Of a stretch of DNA of 49,058 bases, positions 8,546 through 17,970 are shown one piece after another. Both the position numbers and the translations under genes were made by a program. Source of the DNA: Candidatus Polarisedimenticolaceae bacterium (GTDB taxonomy: Bacteria > Pseudomonadota > Gammaproteobacteria > Chromatiales > Chromatiaceae); assembly GCA_021647945.1 (NCBI GenBank), contig JAKITT010000015.1, positions 1 through 49,058 on the forward strand, in the 5' to 3' direction. Under the pieces are notes generated by a model, which saw only the letters and a list, made by a program, of their open reading frames with translations, had not been told where the DNA came from and did not search any database. How positions within the stretch are numbered: position 1 is the first letter of the stretch; each line of letters opens with the position of its first letter.

Positions 8546-8560
8546 TTCAGAGCTTCCTTA
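8546..8560 (+). repeat. Single copy of a MITE terminus
   Basis: TTCAGAGCTTCCTTA is identical to the copy at 5735 and nearly identical to the right end of the 11377-11540 element. It sits between clpV and the M35-type effector. Confidence 0.5.
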
Positions 8561-8579
8561 AACCTAAAAAAGCAACTAT

Positions 8580-11300
8580 TTACTCAAACCTATAACTAAA
8601 CTCCCCGGCCTCAACACTTACATGCACACGCTCAATGGGTTTGCCTTCCACCATACATTTGAGTAGCTCGCCACTGATCTCGGGAAGTATGGTGTTGGTT
8701 AAGATGGCATCAATCATGCGGCCGCCACTATCTAGCTCTGTGCAGCGGGCGGTGATGAGTTGCACCACTTCATCATCGAAGGTGAAGGGGATTTTGTGAT
8801 TTTCACGAATCCGTTTCTCGATACGACCCAACTGTAGTTTGGTGATGATGCCAATCACCTCATCGGTGAGTGGGTAGAAGGGGATCACTACAAGACGACC
8901 GAGTAGTGCAGGTGGGAAGACCTTGAGCAGCGGCTCGCGCAGTGCTTTGGTGATCCCTTCAGGTTCTGGCATCAGTTCAGGGTCTTGGCACATGCCCATG
9001 ATGAGATCGGTGCCGGCGTTGGTGGTGAGTAGGATGAGCGTATTCTTGAAGTCGATGATGCGCCCTTCGCCATCCTCCATCCAACCTTTATCAAAGACCT
9101 GGAAGAAGATCTCATGCACATCGGGATGCGCCTTCTCCACCTCATCGAGCAGTATGATGCTGTATGGCTGACGGCGAACCGCTTCAGTGAGTACGCCACC
9201 CTCTCCGTAGCCGACATAGCCAGGAGGTGCGCCCTTGAGCGTGGAGACGGTGTGCGCCTCTTGATACTCACTCATATTGATGGTGATAACGTTCTGCTCA
9301 CCGCCGTAGAGGGTTTCGGCAAGTGCCAGGGCGGTCTCTGTTTTACCGACACCTGAGGTGCCAGCCAGCATGAAAACACCGATCGGTTTGTTGGGGTTGT
9401 CGAGGCTGGCGCGTGAGGTTTGGATACGGCGGGCGATCATCTCCAGTGCATGGCGCTGGCCGATGATGCGTTGCTCAAGTGTATCGGCCAGATGGAGGAT
9501 ATTTTCCAGCTCATTTTTGACCATACGACCAACGGGGATGCCGGTCCAATCTTGCACCACTGAGCCGACGGCTACTGCATCAACACTGGCTAGAATGAGT
9601 GGGTTTTCGCCTTGCAGTGCGAGCAGTTTGCCTTGCAGTTCACGCAGTTGAGCTAAACACTCCTCTCGCTCCTGATCGGTGAGGTCGCTCTTTGCCTCTG
9701 CTACCGCCTCAGCTGCTTGCTCCAGTTCACTCTCAGTTCCCTCAACTTTTGATGCGTCGCCGCGCAGTTTGGCACGTAGTGTAAGAATCTCTTCAACCAG
9801 CTCTTTTTCGCTGTTCCAGCTCTCCTCTAACTGCGTTAGCTTCTCTTGGGCTGCGGCCAATTTTTCACTGGCATCGTTCCCTCTGTTGCGGATATCTACA
9901 CCGATATTCAGCTCTTTCTGGATGATATTCAGCTCTCTCTCCAGGGCTTCAATCAGCTTGCGTGTATCATCAACGGCTGCTGGCACGGCAGATTGGCTGA
10001 TGGCAACACGTGCACAGGCGGTATCAAGCAGGCTGACTGATTTGTCAGGCAGCTGGCGTGAAGGGATGTAGCGATGGGAGAGTCTGACGGCAGACTCAAG
10101 CGCTTCATCCAGCACTTGAACCTTGTGGTGGTTCTCCATGGTGCTGGCGAGACCGCGCATCATAAGGATCGCTTTCTCTTCTGATGGCTCCTCAATCTTC
10201 ACCACCTGAAAACGACGAGTCAGGGCGGGATCTTTCTCAATATACTTTTTGTACTCTGCCCAGGTGGTTGCACCAATGGTACGCAGCGTTCCGCGAGCTA
10301 GTGCGGGTTTTAGCAGATTGGCGGCATCACCCGTTCCGGCGGCCCCACCGGCACCGACCAGGGTGTGTGCCTCGTCGATGAACATGATGATCGGTTTTTC
10401 AGAGGCTTGAACTTCATCAATCACTTGGCGCAGGCGGTTTTCGAACTCGCCCTTCATGCTGGCCCCGGCCTGTAGTAGCCCGAGGTCGAGTGATCTTAAT
10501 GTGACACCCTGAAGGGGTGGTGGTACATCACCATTGGCGATGCGCATGGCGAAACCTTCGACCACGGCGGTTTTACCCACACCCGCTTCACCGGTCAGCA
10601 TGGGGTTATTTTGCCGACGACGCATGAGAATATCAATGATTTGGCGAATCTCTTCATCGCGCCCAACGATGGGGTCCATCTTGCCTGAACGCGCCTCCTC
10701 GGTGAGGTCGACGGTGTACTGCTGTAGCGCCTCCTGTTTACCCATTTGGGCAGGGGCGATAGCGCCGCTCGCTTCGCCAGGGGCGGCACCGACATGAAAG
10801 CCGTCGGTAGCGCTTAGATTATCCTCAGTTGAACCGCCAACAATTTTGTCAAAATCATCGGTCAATGCTTCAAGTTTAATCTTTGAAAACTCGCCGGAGA
10901 TGGCGGTGAGTGCGTTGCTGAGGCGCTTGGTTTTGAGGATGCCGACAACAAGATGGCCGGTGCGTACTTGGCTCTCACCAAAGAGCAGCGTGCTGTAGAG
11001 CCAGCCGCGCTCAACACTCTCTTCGATGTGTGATGAGAGGTCAGTGATGGAGGTTGAACCACGTGGCAGCTGATCGAGCGTATTGGTGAGATCACGCGCC
11101 AAATGAGAGGGCTGGATATCAAAATGTTTGATGATTCGAAGGAGGTCTGAATCCTTGAGCTGCAGTATTTGATGGAACCAGTGGGCGATCTCCACATAAG
11201 GATTGCCGCGCATTTTACAAAAGACGGTGGCGCTCTCTATCGATTTATAACCGACGCTATTGAGTTTGCCAAATAGGGCAACACGATTAATTTCCGACAT
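8580..11300 (-). CDS. clpV: T6SS sheath-recycling ATPase TssH (ClpV)
   Basis: This 906-residue Clp/Hsp100 ATPase pulls contracted TssB-TssC sheath apart so that it can be reused. It has a Clp N-terminal domain (about 1-160), a first AAA+ module with Walker A GEAGVGKT (about 236) and Walker [10 protein letters not shown], a coiled middle region (about 430-570) and a second AAA+ module with GTSGVGKT (about 646) and [11 protein letters not shown]. The length and the N-domain are those of ClpV rather than ClpB. It is the last gene of the core run. A palindromic element of about 160 bases separates it from tssG, which may affect its expression. Confidence 0.95.
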   Translation of the reverse strand: MSEINRVALFGKLNSVGYKSIESATVFCKMRGNPYVEIAHWFHQILQLKDSDLLRIIKHFDIQPSHLARDLTNTLDQLPRGSTSITDLSSHIEESVERGWLYSTLLFGESQVRTGHLVVGILKTKRLSNALTAISGEFSKIKLEALTDDFDKIVGGSTEDNLSATDGFHVGAAPGEASGAIAPAQMGKQEALQQYTVDLTEEARSGKMDPIVGRDEEIRQIIDILMRRRQNNPMLTGEAGVGKTAVVEGFAMRIANGDVPPPLQGVTLRSLDLGLLQAGASMKGEFENRLRQVIDEVQASEKPIIMFIDEAHTLVGAGGAAGTGDAANLLKPALARGTLRTIGATTWAEYKKYIEKDPALTRRFQVVKIEEPSEEKAILMMRGLASTMENHHKVQVLDEALESAVRLSHRYIPSRQLPDKSVSLLDTACARVAISQSAVPAAVDDTRKLIEALERELNIIQKELNIGVDIRNRGNDASEKLAAAQEKLTQLEESWNSEKELVEEILTLRAKLRGDASKVEGTESELEQAAEAVAEAKSDLTDQEREECLAQLRELQGKLLALQGENPLILASVDAVAVGSVVQDWTGIPVGRMVKNELENILHLADTLEQRIIGQRHALEMIARRIQTSRASLDNPNKPIGVFMLAGTSGVGKTETALALAETLYGGEQNVITINMSEYQEAHTVSTLKGAPPGYVGYGEGGVLTEAVRRQPYSIILLDEVEKAHPDVHEIFFQVFDKGWMEDGEGRIIDFKNTLILLTTNAGTDLIMGMCQDPELMPEPEGITKALREPLLKVFPPALLGRLVVIPFYPLTDEVIGIITKLQLGRIEKRIRENHKIPFTFDDEVVQLITARCTELDSGGRMIDAILTNTILPEISGELLKCMVEGKPIERVHVSVEAGEFSYRFE

Positions 11301-11376
11301 CCTATGATCCTCGCTATAAAATTTAGACTGCGCAAAAAATGGAGCGCTAGCCGCAAAGTAAAATTCAGTTTTTCGC

Positions 11377-11540
11377 TAAGGAACCTCTGATTAAGTCTGG
11401 TTGAATTTAGGCTGAAATAAAACTGTTTCGATTTGTTTCGAAGTGAGCTGTAATAGTTGTTCTATTGCAGCGATCTTCGGAGCAAATCGGGGCGGTTTTA
11501 GTCAGTCTAAAACAATCATGACTTATTCAGAGGTTCCTTA
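11377..11540. mobile_element. 164-bp full-length palindromic MITE-like element
   Basis: The ends (11377-11397 and 11520-11540) are inverted repeats matching at 20 of 21 bases; they begin TAAGGAACCTCTGA. The similarity continues inward: CGATTTGTTTCGAAG on the left pairs with CTTCGGAGCAAATCG on the right, and the centre AATAG-TTGTT-CTATT folds on itself. The whole element is thus one long imperfect hairpin centred near 11458. It codes for nothing. The termini resemble those of some IS5-type elements, but this is from memory. Confidence 0.8.
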
Positions 11541-11557
11541 ACCTAGAAAGCCTATGA

Positions 11558-12595
11558 TCATAGACTCCCTAACTTGATAAATGGGTTGAGCATTAGGTCA
11601 TCAGCTTCCCTCTCTAGAGGTTTGCTGGTGAGCCACGTGTTCCAGCCAAGCTGCCCCTCTTGGCCCAGTTGAATCGGTTTGATCTGCTCCTTTTTCAGGA
11701 TCAGGTTGAGATCCCACTCCAACTCATCATTGATATAATTTCGTACAACGGCGACTAGACGTTTCATGCTGCTACCGGTCGGCAACATGCGCTGGTAATC
11801 GGTGATATCCAACGGCCCCATGGTGATGCGAAATTTAGTTTGGCACTCCCACACTTGGGCACCGATGGTGGAGTTGATACCGAGGCTGCCGGTGTCAGGT
11901 GACTCACCGAGGCGACAGCGGGCATCTTCTGGCACACACATCCAGTGGCCGACAAACTGTTCAATCTTTACCGGTAGCTGGAAAAAGTCAGCCAGTATGG
12001 CACTCAGACCATCGCCATTGCGGGTTTGACCCGCCAGCCAGCCTGCGTAGTGCAGTTTGCTGATATCGGGCATATCATCGCGTGACTGCAATGATGGCAT
12101 GGCCAATCCACAGGTGGCGCCTACATAGGTGGCAAAGCGGTCACTCTCGGGTCGGTCAAACTGGATGCAGGGTTGGCTATTGGCCCAGGCGCGATAGAAG
12201 AGACTCAGCAGCCGGTGGTGGAACATATCGGCAAAACGGCAGAGGGTCGGATCATCTGAGTTGAGTAGATGATCTCGTGCATATTCGGTGAGATGCAGCG
12301 GTAGTGGGCCATTGGGGCCAAACAGACCGAAAAAGAGCACCTCCAGTCGTGCTTTATGCTCGCTACTACCCGGGTCAAATTTGGATAGGCTGGAGGGGGC
12401 AAAGGCCATGGATGGCTCTTGTGCCAGACGAACCTTCTCATTTTTTGGCCGCAGTGACTCAGCAAATCGAGGCGTATCGGGGTGTGCCGCCTCCAGTTGT
12501 CGGAGCGCTGAGTAGAAGCTGAACTTATAGGGCTGATCTTGCAGCTCCTTATGCAGGGTTAGAGCACGTGTCGCTGCCCGGTGCGTAACGGCCAT
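11558..12595 (-). CDS. tssG: T6SS baseplate protein TssG
   Basis: This 345-residue protein is a member of the TssG (ImpH/VasB) family, a wedge component of the T6SS baseplate that pairs with TssF around the VgrG hub. The opening, with FYSALRQLEAAHPDTPRFAES, and the motif FFGLFGPNGPLPLHLTEYAR are typical of the family, as is the later FRITMGPLDITDYQRMLPTG. Its start overlaps the tssF 3' end by 37 bases, which indicates translational coupling. Length and frame are normal. Confidence 0.95.
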   Translation of the reverse strand: MAVTHRAATRALTLHKELQDQPYKFSFYSALRQLEAAHPDTPRFAESLRPKNEKVRLAQEPSMAFAPSSLSKFDPGSSEHKARLEVLFFGLFGPNGPLPLHLTEYARDHLLNSDDPTLCRFADMFHHRLLSLFYRAWANSQPCIQFDRPESDRFATYVGATCGLAMPSLQSRDDMPDISKLHYAGWLAGQTRNGDGLSAILADFFQLPVKIEQFVGHWMCVPEDARCRLGESPDTGSLGINSTIGAQVWECQTKFRITMGPLDITDYQRMLPTGSSMKRLVAVVRNYINDELEWDLNLILKKEQIKPIQLGQEGQLGWNTWLTSKPLEREADDLMLNPFIKLGSL

Positions 12596-14427
12596 CGCAT
12601 GATCTCCCCCCGTTCTACGGTTTTAATAATGGTCTGAGTGAATGAGTTGATAGAGACGTAACGGGCGAAGAAACGCTCCAATACGGCACCTAACAAAAAG
12701 GCTCCAGTCCCTTCAAAGGCATCCTCATCAAGGGTGAGGGTGATCTCTATGCCGCGGCCAAAGGCGATGGGGCCGGGGATTGGAATACGGCGTGTGACGG
12801 CTTGGGAGGTGATGCTTTTTACACCGCTGATTTGTTTACGCACCGTCGCTTCACTCACATCGCCATAGAGTGCCAGTAGTTCGCGTAGGGCGACGGCACC
12901 CTCCTCCTCATTGCTGTCGATGAGGGAGAGATAGTTGAGTGAGAGGTGGCTGATCAGTCGCCACGTGGTGTCACCTTCGGCCCATGATGCTTTGGGGCGG
13001 GTTGGCCCGGCGACAGCGTGGATGCTCTCTACGGGAGCACCAGACTCTAGGGTGAAGTCGGTTTTGCCTTTGCCAATAGGTATCTGTAGCGGAAGGTCGC
13101 GGTTACTACAGAGTGTATTGATACCGATCTGGCGTAGGTCAGAACTGTAGGGTGCCTCTTTTGCATCGACCAGCGAGAGGAAGGTCTCACTGCCGATGTA
13201 ACTGGATCGTGGGCCATTTCTGCGCTGCTTTGATGAGAGTTGGCGGGGTTTCCGCTTCACGGTGTAGAAGGTGAAATCTGGGTGTTGAGCCGCTTGACCA
13301 TTGCAGCTATAGAAGGGCAGAAATGGCTGTTCATCACGATTGTTGCGGCCGTAGCCTGTTACATCACTGATAGAGTGAACCTCAAAATCCATCGGCCGGG
13401 TACGATCGGGGACAACGTGGTACTCATTTGATCTGTTATCGATATGAATACGGTCGCACTGTTTTGGAAAGAGGTTGATGGCCGGTGAGCAGAAGAGACT
13501 GAAGTTGTTGGCATCAAACACCTTCTCCAGTGAAGCGTCGCTGCGACTAAGCAGGATAATAATCTCCATCTCATTGGTGGTGTTGCGTTTCACCGCAGGG
13601 CCTAAGCCACCCAGCTCAAGGAACATGTAACGGGCGGGGAAGGCGAAATATTCATGCAGTAGGCGGTAACCCTGGAATGAGCGCTGTGTGCAGGGCAGCA
13701 GTGCCTGATCGTCCTCGAAGCTCAGGGGTTTGATCTCACTTTTACTGATTACCTCTTGCCAAGGTGCAGGGCGACTGGTCGGTCTTGCGACCATGCCGAC
13801 AGCGCTGCCTATAATCTGCTCATAGAGCTGCATGGGTAACTTATCAATGCCCCGTAGATAGATCGGTAGACGATCAAGGGCGAGTTTGTTGAAGGTCAAC
13901 CCGGCGGTGCACTGTAGACGCAGACGGATGGCGGCTTTGGCATCAGGAACATCGGGCAGGCCCGTTCCAGCCAGGGTGGTGAGATAACTCGCTTCCGTTA
14001 GCTCAAGTGGCCAGAGTGACACTTCATGGGCGGTGCGGTATTCGCATGAGGTCTGATCGCTCTTGCCGAGTAGACTGCGAAGAACGCTGTGACGTGGGAG
14101 GGTGAATCCATCGGCCAATCCACCCTCATTCAGGTCGGGATAGAATTTCACAACCGACATTGAGGGGGTGGGTGAGAGGTAGTGCGGATAGACCGCCTCA
14201 AGCAGATGTTGTGTAAAGCTGGGGAATTCAGCATCTAGCTTGAGCTGAATGCGTCCGGTTAGAAAGGCGAAGCCCTCCAGCAGGCGCTCGACATAGGGGT
14301 CTGCGCACTCCAACCCCTCCAACCCCAGCCGCCCAGCAATCTTTGGGAACTCTTCGGCAAATTCGCCGCCCATCTCGCGGATGAACTGTAGCTCTTTGTT
14401 GTAGTATTTGAGTAGCCTAGGATCCAT
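12559..14427 (-). CDS. tssF: T6SS baseplate protein TssF
   Basis: This 622-residue protein is TssF (ImpG/VasA), the large baseplate wedge subunit. The start MDPRLLKYYNKELQFIREMG and the following EFAEEFPKIAGRLGLEG are diagnostic, as is DPYVERLLEGFAFLTGRIQL. The C-terminal region contains RGIEITLTLDEDAFEGTGAF, also characteristic. The ATG overlaps the tssE stop by one base (TAATG), and the 3' end overlaps tssG. The gene is intact and of the usual length. Confidence 0.96.
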   Translation of the reverse strand: MDPRLLKYYNKELQFIREMGGEFAEEFPKIAGRLGLEGLECADPYVERLLEGFAFLTGRIQLKLDAEFPSFTQHLLEAVYPHYLSPTPSMSVVKFYPDLNEGGLADGFTLPRHSVLRSLLGKSDQTSCEYRTAHEVSLWPLELTEASYLTTLAGTGLPDVPDAKAAIRLRLQCTAGLTFNKLALDRLPIYLRGIDKLPMQLYEQIIGSAVGMVARPTSRPAPWQEVISKSEIKPLSFEDDQALLPCTQRSFQGYRLLHEYFAFPARYMFLELGGLGPAVKRNTTNEMEIIILLSRSDASLEKVFDANNFSLFCSPAINLFPKQCDRIHIDNRSNEYHVVPDRTRPMDFEVHSISDVTGYGRNNRDEQPFLPFYSCNGQAAQHPDFTFYTVKRKPRQLSSKQRRNGPRSSYIGSETFLSLVDAKEAPYSSDLRQIGINTLCSNRDLPLQIPIGKGKTDFTLESGAPVESIHAVAGPTRPKASWAEGDTTWRLISHLSLNYLSLIDSNEEEGAVALRELLALYGDVSEATVRKQISGVKSITSQAVTRRIPIPGPIAFGRGIEITLTLDEDAFEGTGAFLLGAVLERFFARYVSINSFTQTIIKTVERGEIMRWPLRTGQRHVL

Positions 14428-14939
14428 TATTTGATGCCTCGGCTGTAGTCTGAAATGGTGACGCTGCCCATCTCCAGATCAATTTCTGTCTTCATAAACA
14501 TCTGTAGTGGTACGGGTTGAGCCCATAGCTCACCTTCGATGATGAAGGTCATCGCATTGTGGTTCATATGGCTATCTGCCAGCCTTAGTTTTACCTTGAC
14601 GGTATTGCTCAGCAGCCGTGGCTCAAAGTTGATGATCGCTTGGCGTAACAGCCGCTCAAGTGCATGGATATCGATACTGGATGCGGTATGTCCAGAGAGA
14701 TCAGGCATGCCGTAGTTGAGCACTGAGCGAGCGACATCTGGGTAGGCGCTAAGATCCTCCATTGAGCTGATATTAACCGTATTGAGCAGCCAGGATAGAT
14801 CACGCAAGACGCACTCACGAAGTTTACGAATGGAGAGCACTCGCTGATCACGTGACTCATGCTTTTTTGTCGGTTCGCTGTCTGTTAACCGATCCAACAG
14901 TGAGGGTTGTAGGCGCTCTTTTTGGGTCAGCTCGGCCAA
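14427..14939 (-). CDS. tssE: T6SS baseplate protein TssE (gp25-like)
   Basis: This 170-residue protein belongs to the gp25/lysozyme-like family. The stretch RKLRECVLRDLSWLLNTVN, then YPDVARSVLNYGMPDLSGHT and LLRQAIINFEPRLL, is the typical TssE pattern, with the conserved Glu-Pro-Arg-Leu. TssE initiates polymerisation of the sheath on the baseplate. It starts 3 bases after the tagJ stop and ends overlapping the tssF ATG. Confidence 0.94.
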   Translation of the reverse strand: MAELTQKERLQPSLLDRLTDSEPTKKHESRDQRVLSIRKLRECVLRDLSWLLNTVNISSMEDLSAYPDVARSVLNYGMPDLSGHTASSIDIHALERLLRQAIINFEPRLLSNTVKVKLRLADSHMNHNAMTFIIEGELWAQPVPLQMFMKTEIDLEMGSVTISDYSRGIK

Positions 14940-14942
14940 GAT

Positions 14943-15761
14943 TTATGGCTCTTGCTCGTTCTGTTCTGCTGAAGCGGTGTTTAGAGTGATCTCACGGATA
15001 TCCATGAGTGGAAAGTCACCGCTATCTGTTGTGATGAGTCGTTGGCCAAGGCCAAGGTAGAGGTCTGCCCCCTGTTCATTCCACTCGGTTTTGCGAGCGA
15101 GGCGAATGGCATCATCCTCTGTTGCCTCTGATCCGGGGTAGCGGGTCGGTATCAAACCGACAGTCTCACCACCATTTGCCCAAGTGAAGAAGGCGGGTGT
15201 CCAGACGGTATCGCGTAGATCGTTAGGCTCTTCGATAGAGATGCGCTGAATCTGATGAAGAGGTACCCAGTAGTATTGGCCGTTGATCACCGCTTCGAGG
15301 ATAGGCCCCATACGTGGGTCGGCATCAGCAATCCACTCAAACGGCTGACCATTAATCTCACCCGATGTGGCTGGAGCAGCGGCAAATGCGCGCTCTCTAA
15401 CGGTTTGAGACTGCTCATAGTTGCCCTGCGCAGCAAGACTGAGCGCTTCGATCATAAGCGCCATCCACTCTTCGGGTTCACCGAAGAAGAGAGGGGTGCG
15501 TTTACCGGCGAAGATATCTTTACGTAACATTTCACAACGAATCGCTTCGTTGTAGGTCTGCACCATAGATAGCGTAGCGGGGTCGAGTTCACCGGCCACT
15601 TTTAGCTGATTCAAGGCGCGATCCCAGTCGCCCATTACGGCAAGCAGCTGGAATAGGAATGTGCGGAATTTTGCATTGGCGGGATCTTTACGCACCTGAT
15701 CCTGGAGTTGGAGCAGTGTCTCGTCCAGATTTCCATCGCGCAGTGTCTGTTCTGCAAGCAT
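14943..15761 (-). CDS. tagJ: T6SS accessory protein TagJ (ImpE family)
   Basis: This 272-residue ImpE-family protein has a TPR-like helical N-terminal half (LRDGNLDETLLQLQDQVRKD, then AKFRTFLFQLLAVMGDWDRA) and a beta-rich C-terminal half with YYWVPLHQIQRISIEEP and DLRDTVWTPAFFTW. TagJ binds the TssB sheath component and is found in H1-like systems, where it sits between hcp and tssE exactly as here. It follows hcp by about 100 bases containing a hairpin, and is 3 bases upstream of tssE. Confidence 0.9.
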   Translation of the reverse strand: MLAEQTLRDGNLDETLLQLQDQVRKDPANAKFRTFLFQLLAVMGDWDRALNQLKVAGELDPATLSMVQTYNEAIRCEMLRKDIFAGKRTPLFFGEPEEWMALMIEALSLAAQGNYEQSQTVRERAFAAAPATSGEINGQPFEWIADADPRMGPILEAVINGQYYWVPLHQIQRISIEEPNDLRDTVWTPAFFTWANGGETVGLIPTRYPGSEATEDDAIRLARKTEWNEQGADLYLGLGQRLITTDSGDFPLMDIREITLNTASAEQNEQEP

Positions 15762-15827
15762 GTATGATCCCTAAGTATATGTTTTAGATAGCAGCTTTGT
15801 GGCTGCGCTCTTAGTGGAGAGGTGGGG

Positions 15828-15854
15828 CGGCAACCCAGCGTAGCTGGGCTGCCG
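15828..15854. terminator. Hairpin downstream of hcp
   Basis: CGGCA-A-CCCAGC pairs with GCTGGG-C-TGCCG around a GTA loop, giving an 11-bp stem with one mismatch. No T-run follows on the minus strand, so it is more likely an mRNA-stabilising or partial-termination structure at the 3' end of hcp. Confidence 0.5.
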
Positions 15855-15863
15855 TTTTCTAAC

Positions 15864-16352
15864 TTACTTCTTTTTGTTTGTAGCGATGTTCCAGCCATAT
15901 TTGATGGCGCCGCCATCTTTGCTGCCATCCTGCTTCTGAGGTTGGTAGTCGTATGAGACTTCAGCAAAGTTCAGTGTGATGTTCTCAGTCAGACGATCTT
16001 CACCACCGCTGCCGCCACTAGAGACAGAAGTGATGATCACTTCAGCCATGGTGACAGTGACATACTCAATAGGAGAGTCGCCGCCAGCTTTACGTACAAC
16101 CAGCTTGGCCTCTTTCATCTGCTTACCGCTGCTGCAGTAACCCATCAGTACAGGTGATGATTTGTCCACATACTTTGTGAGTGACAGATCTTGGATAGCT
16201 ACTTTACCGCCGCCACCGCCACCGCCAGTGTGCATGGTGCCACTCTGGGACATGCCCCAGCTCCACGCCAAAACATCAATCTCTTCTTTGTGTGCGTCAT
16301 CTTGGGCTTCGCCCTTGATGTCACCAATTTTGATAAACATATCTACAGCCAT
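15864..16352 (-). CDS. hcp: T6SS tube protein Hcp (TssD)
   Basis: This 162-residue protein forms the hexameric rings of the inner tube. I start it at the ATG at 16352, giving MAVDMFIKIGDIKGEAQDDA, because AAGGAGAG lies at the right distance upstream; the longer frame to 16412 is unlikely. IDVLAWSWGMSQSGTMH and KVAIQDLSLTKYVDKSSP are classic Hcp motifs, and ENITLNFAEVSYDYQPQ is the family C-terminal strand. A run of seven glycines (about residues 42-48) fills the extended loop. The gene is flanked by hairpins on both sides, which suggests independent mRNA control. Confidence 0.95.
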   Translation of the reverse strand: MAVDMFIKIGDIKGEAQDDAHKEEIDVLAWSWGMSQSGTMHTGGGGGGGKVAIQDLSLTKYVDKSSPVLMGYCSSGKQMKEAKLVVRKAGGDSPIEYVTVTMAEVIITSVSSGGSGGEDRLTENITLNFAEVSYDYQPQKQDGSKDGGAIKYGWNIATNKKK

Positions 16353-16433
16353 ACTTACTCTCCTTTTGGTGGTACTTTTAAGTTTGAAAAATGTACTGCT
16401 TAGGAAACACACTCATCAGTGCTTCCTATAAAG

Positions 16434-16460
16434 ACTACGCCTGCCTGTGACAGGCGTAGT
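16434..16460. terminator. Hairpin between tssC and hcp
   Basis: ACTACGCCTG pairs perfectly with CAGGCGTAGT around a 7-base loop. It lies 14 bases after the tssC stop and before hcp on the minus strand. It could attenuate read-through, leaving hcp to a promoter of its own, which I cannot identify. Confidence 0.55.
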
Positions 16461-16473
16461 TTGTTTTGCTAAT

Positions 16474-17967
16474 TTAACCCGCTTTAATAGAGGGTAGTTT
16501 AGAGACTAAACGTAGTGATACGGTCAACCCCTCAAGCTGGTAGTGAGGACGCAGGAAGAACTTTGAGGTGTAGTAACCTGGGTTCCCTTCGACCTCTTCC
16601 ACCACCACTTCAGCGGCTGCCAGAGGGTGCTCAGCTTTAGTGGTTTCACTTGAGTGCTCAGGATCTCCATCAACATACTGAAGAATCCACTCTTGTAACC
16701 AAGCCTGCATCTCGTCGCGCTCTTTGAATGAACCGATTTTGTCACGCACGATACATTTCAGATAGTGAGCAAAACGACAAGTTGAGAAGAGATAAGGGAG
16801 ACGCGCAGCCAAATTGGCATTGGCGGTGGCATCAGGGTCATCGTATTCCGCTGGCTTTTGCAGTGATTGTGCGCCGATGAAAGCGGCAAAATCAGTGTTC
16901 TTCTTATGCACGAGAGGCATAAAACCGTTCTTTGCCAGCTCCGCTTCGCGACGATCGCTGATGGCGATTTCAGTTGGACACTTCATATCCACACCGCCAT
17001 CATCTGTTGGGAAGGTGTGAGCTGGAAGACCCTCTACGGCACCCCCTGATTCGATACCACGGATACGTGAACACCAGCCATACTCTTTGAATGAGCGGTT
17101 GATGTTAACGGCCATCGCGTAAGCGGCATTGGCCCATGTGTAGTGGTTGTGGTCGGCGTTGTCTGTATCCTCTTCAAAATCAAACTCTTCAACCGGATCG
17201 GTCGCTTCACCATAGGGGAGACGAGAGAGGAAACGTGGCATCGCCAGACTGATATATTTGGCATCATCAGACTCACGCAGTGAGTTCCAGGCGGCATACT
17301 CAGGTGTCTGGAAGATTTTGGTCAGATCACGAGGGTTACTCAGCTCTTGCCAAGAGTCCATCTGCATGACGGTAGGGGCTGCGCCAGCAATAAAAGGTGC
17401 ATGGATAGATGCACTGATCTTGGCGATTTCGCCCAATAGCTCAACATCTGGTGGGCTCTGGTCGAAATGGTAGTCACCCACTAAACAGCCGTAGGGTTCA
17501 CCACCAAACTGGCCATACTCTTGCTCATAGAGCTGTTTGAAAATGGGGCTTTGATCCCAGGCGGTGCCTTTGAACTTTTTCAGTGTTTTGTGCAGCTCTT
17601 TTTTAGAGATATTCATTACACGAATTTTGAGCTGCTCATCAGTTTCAGTGTTATTGACGAGGTAGTGCAGACCACGCCAAGCGCCTTCCAGCTTCTGAAA
17701 CTCTTCGTTGTGCAGGATCTGGTTGACCTGCGCAGTGAGACGTTTGTCGATCTCAGCGACCATCGCACGGATGGTAACTGTCACATCAGCAGAGATGGTG
17801 ATGGATGAAGCGAGTGCCTGCTCAGCCAATGTCTGAACAGCGTTCTCAACCTCTTCGCGTGCTTGATCTGATTTGGGTCTGATCTGTTGGTTTAGCAGGG
17901 AGGCAAAATCACTCGCCTCAATCGCTTCACCCGCTTCGGCCTGGGCCTCAGTTTCCATTTCAGCCAT
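16474..17967 (-). CDS. tssC: T6SS sheath large subunit TssC
   Basis: This 497-residue protein is TssC (VipB/ImpD), which with TssB builds the contractile sheath. Family landmarks are FQKLEGAWRGLHYLVNNTET, GEPYGCLVGDYHFDQSP, LAMPRFLSRLPYG, HYTWANAAYAMAVNINRSF and the C-terminal CRFAHYLKCIVRDKIGSF. The acidic N-terminal part (EAIEASDFASLLNQQIRPKS) is the region that ClpV recognises in this family. It starts 3 bases after tssB. A fused paralogue lies at 22498-24000. Confidence 0.97.
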   Translation of the reverse strand: MAEMETEAQAEAGEAIEASDFASLLNQQIRPKSDQAREEVENAVQTLAEQALASSITISADVTVTIRAMVAEIDKRLTAQVNQILHNEEFQKLEGAWRGLHYLVNNTETDEQLKIRVMNISKKELHKTLKKFKGTAWDQSPIFKQLYEQEYGQFGGEPYGCLVGDYHFDQSPPDVELLGEIAKISASIHAPFIAGAAPTVMQMDSWQELSNPRDLTKIFQTPEYAAWNSLRESDDAKYISLAMPRFLSRLPYGEATDPVEEFDFEEDTDNADHNHYTWANAAYAMAVNINRSFKEYGWCSRIRGIESGGAVEGLPAHTFPTDDGGVDMKCPTEIAISDRREAELAKNGFMPLVHKKNTDFAAFIGAQSLQKPAEYDDPDATANANLAARLPYLFSTCRFAHYLKCIVRDKIGSFKERDEMQAWLQEWILQYVDGDPEHSSETTKAEHPLAAAEVVVEEVEGNPGYYTSKFFLRPHYQLEGLTVSLRLVSKLPSIKAG

Positions 17968-17970
17968 TAC

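Noticed and set aside
9679-10071. Long antisense frames within clpV and other tss genes
   Set aside because: These are low-complexity Ser/Leu/Arg-rich shadows of real genes on the other strand.
16200-16235. Gly-repeat in Hcp as a phase-variable tract
   Set aside because: It is made of CCR/GGN codon triplets, so changes would not shift the frame, and glycine-rich loops are usual in Hcp.
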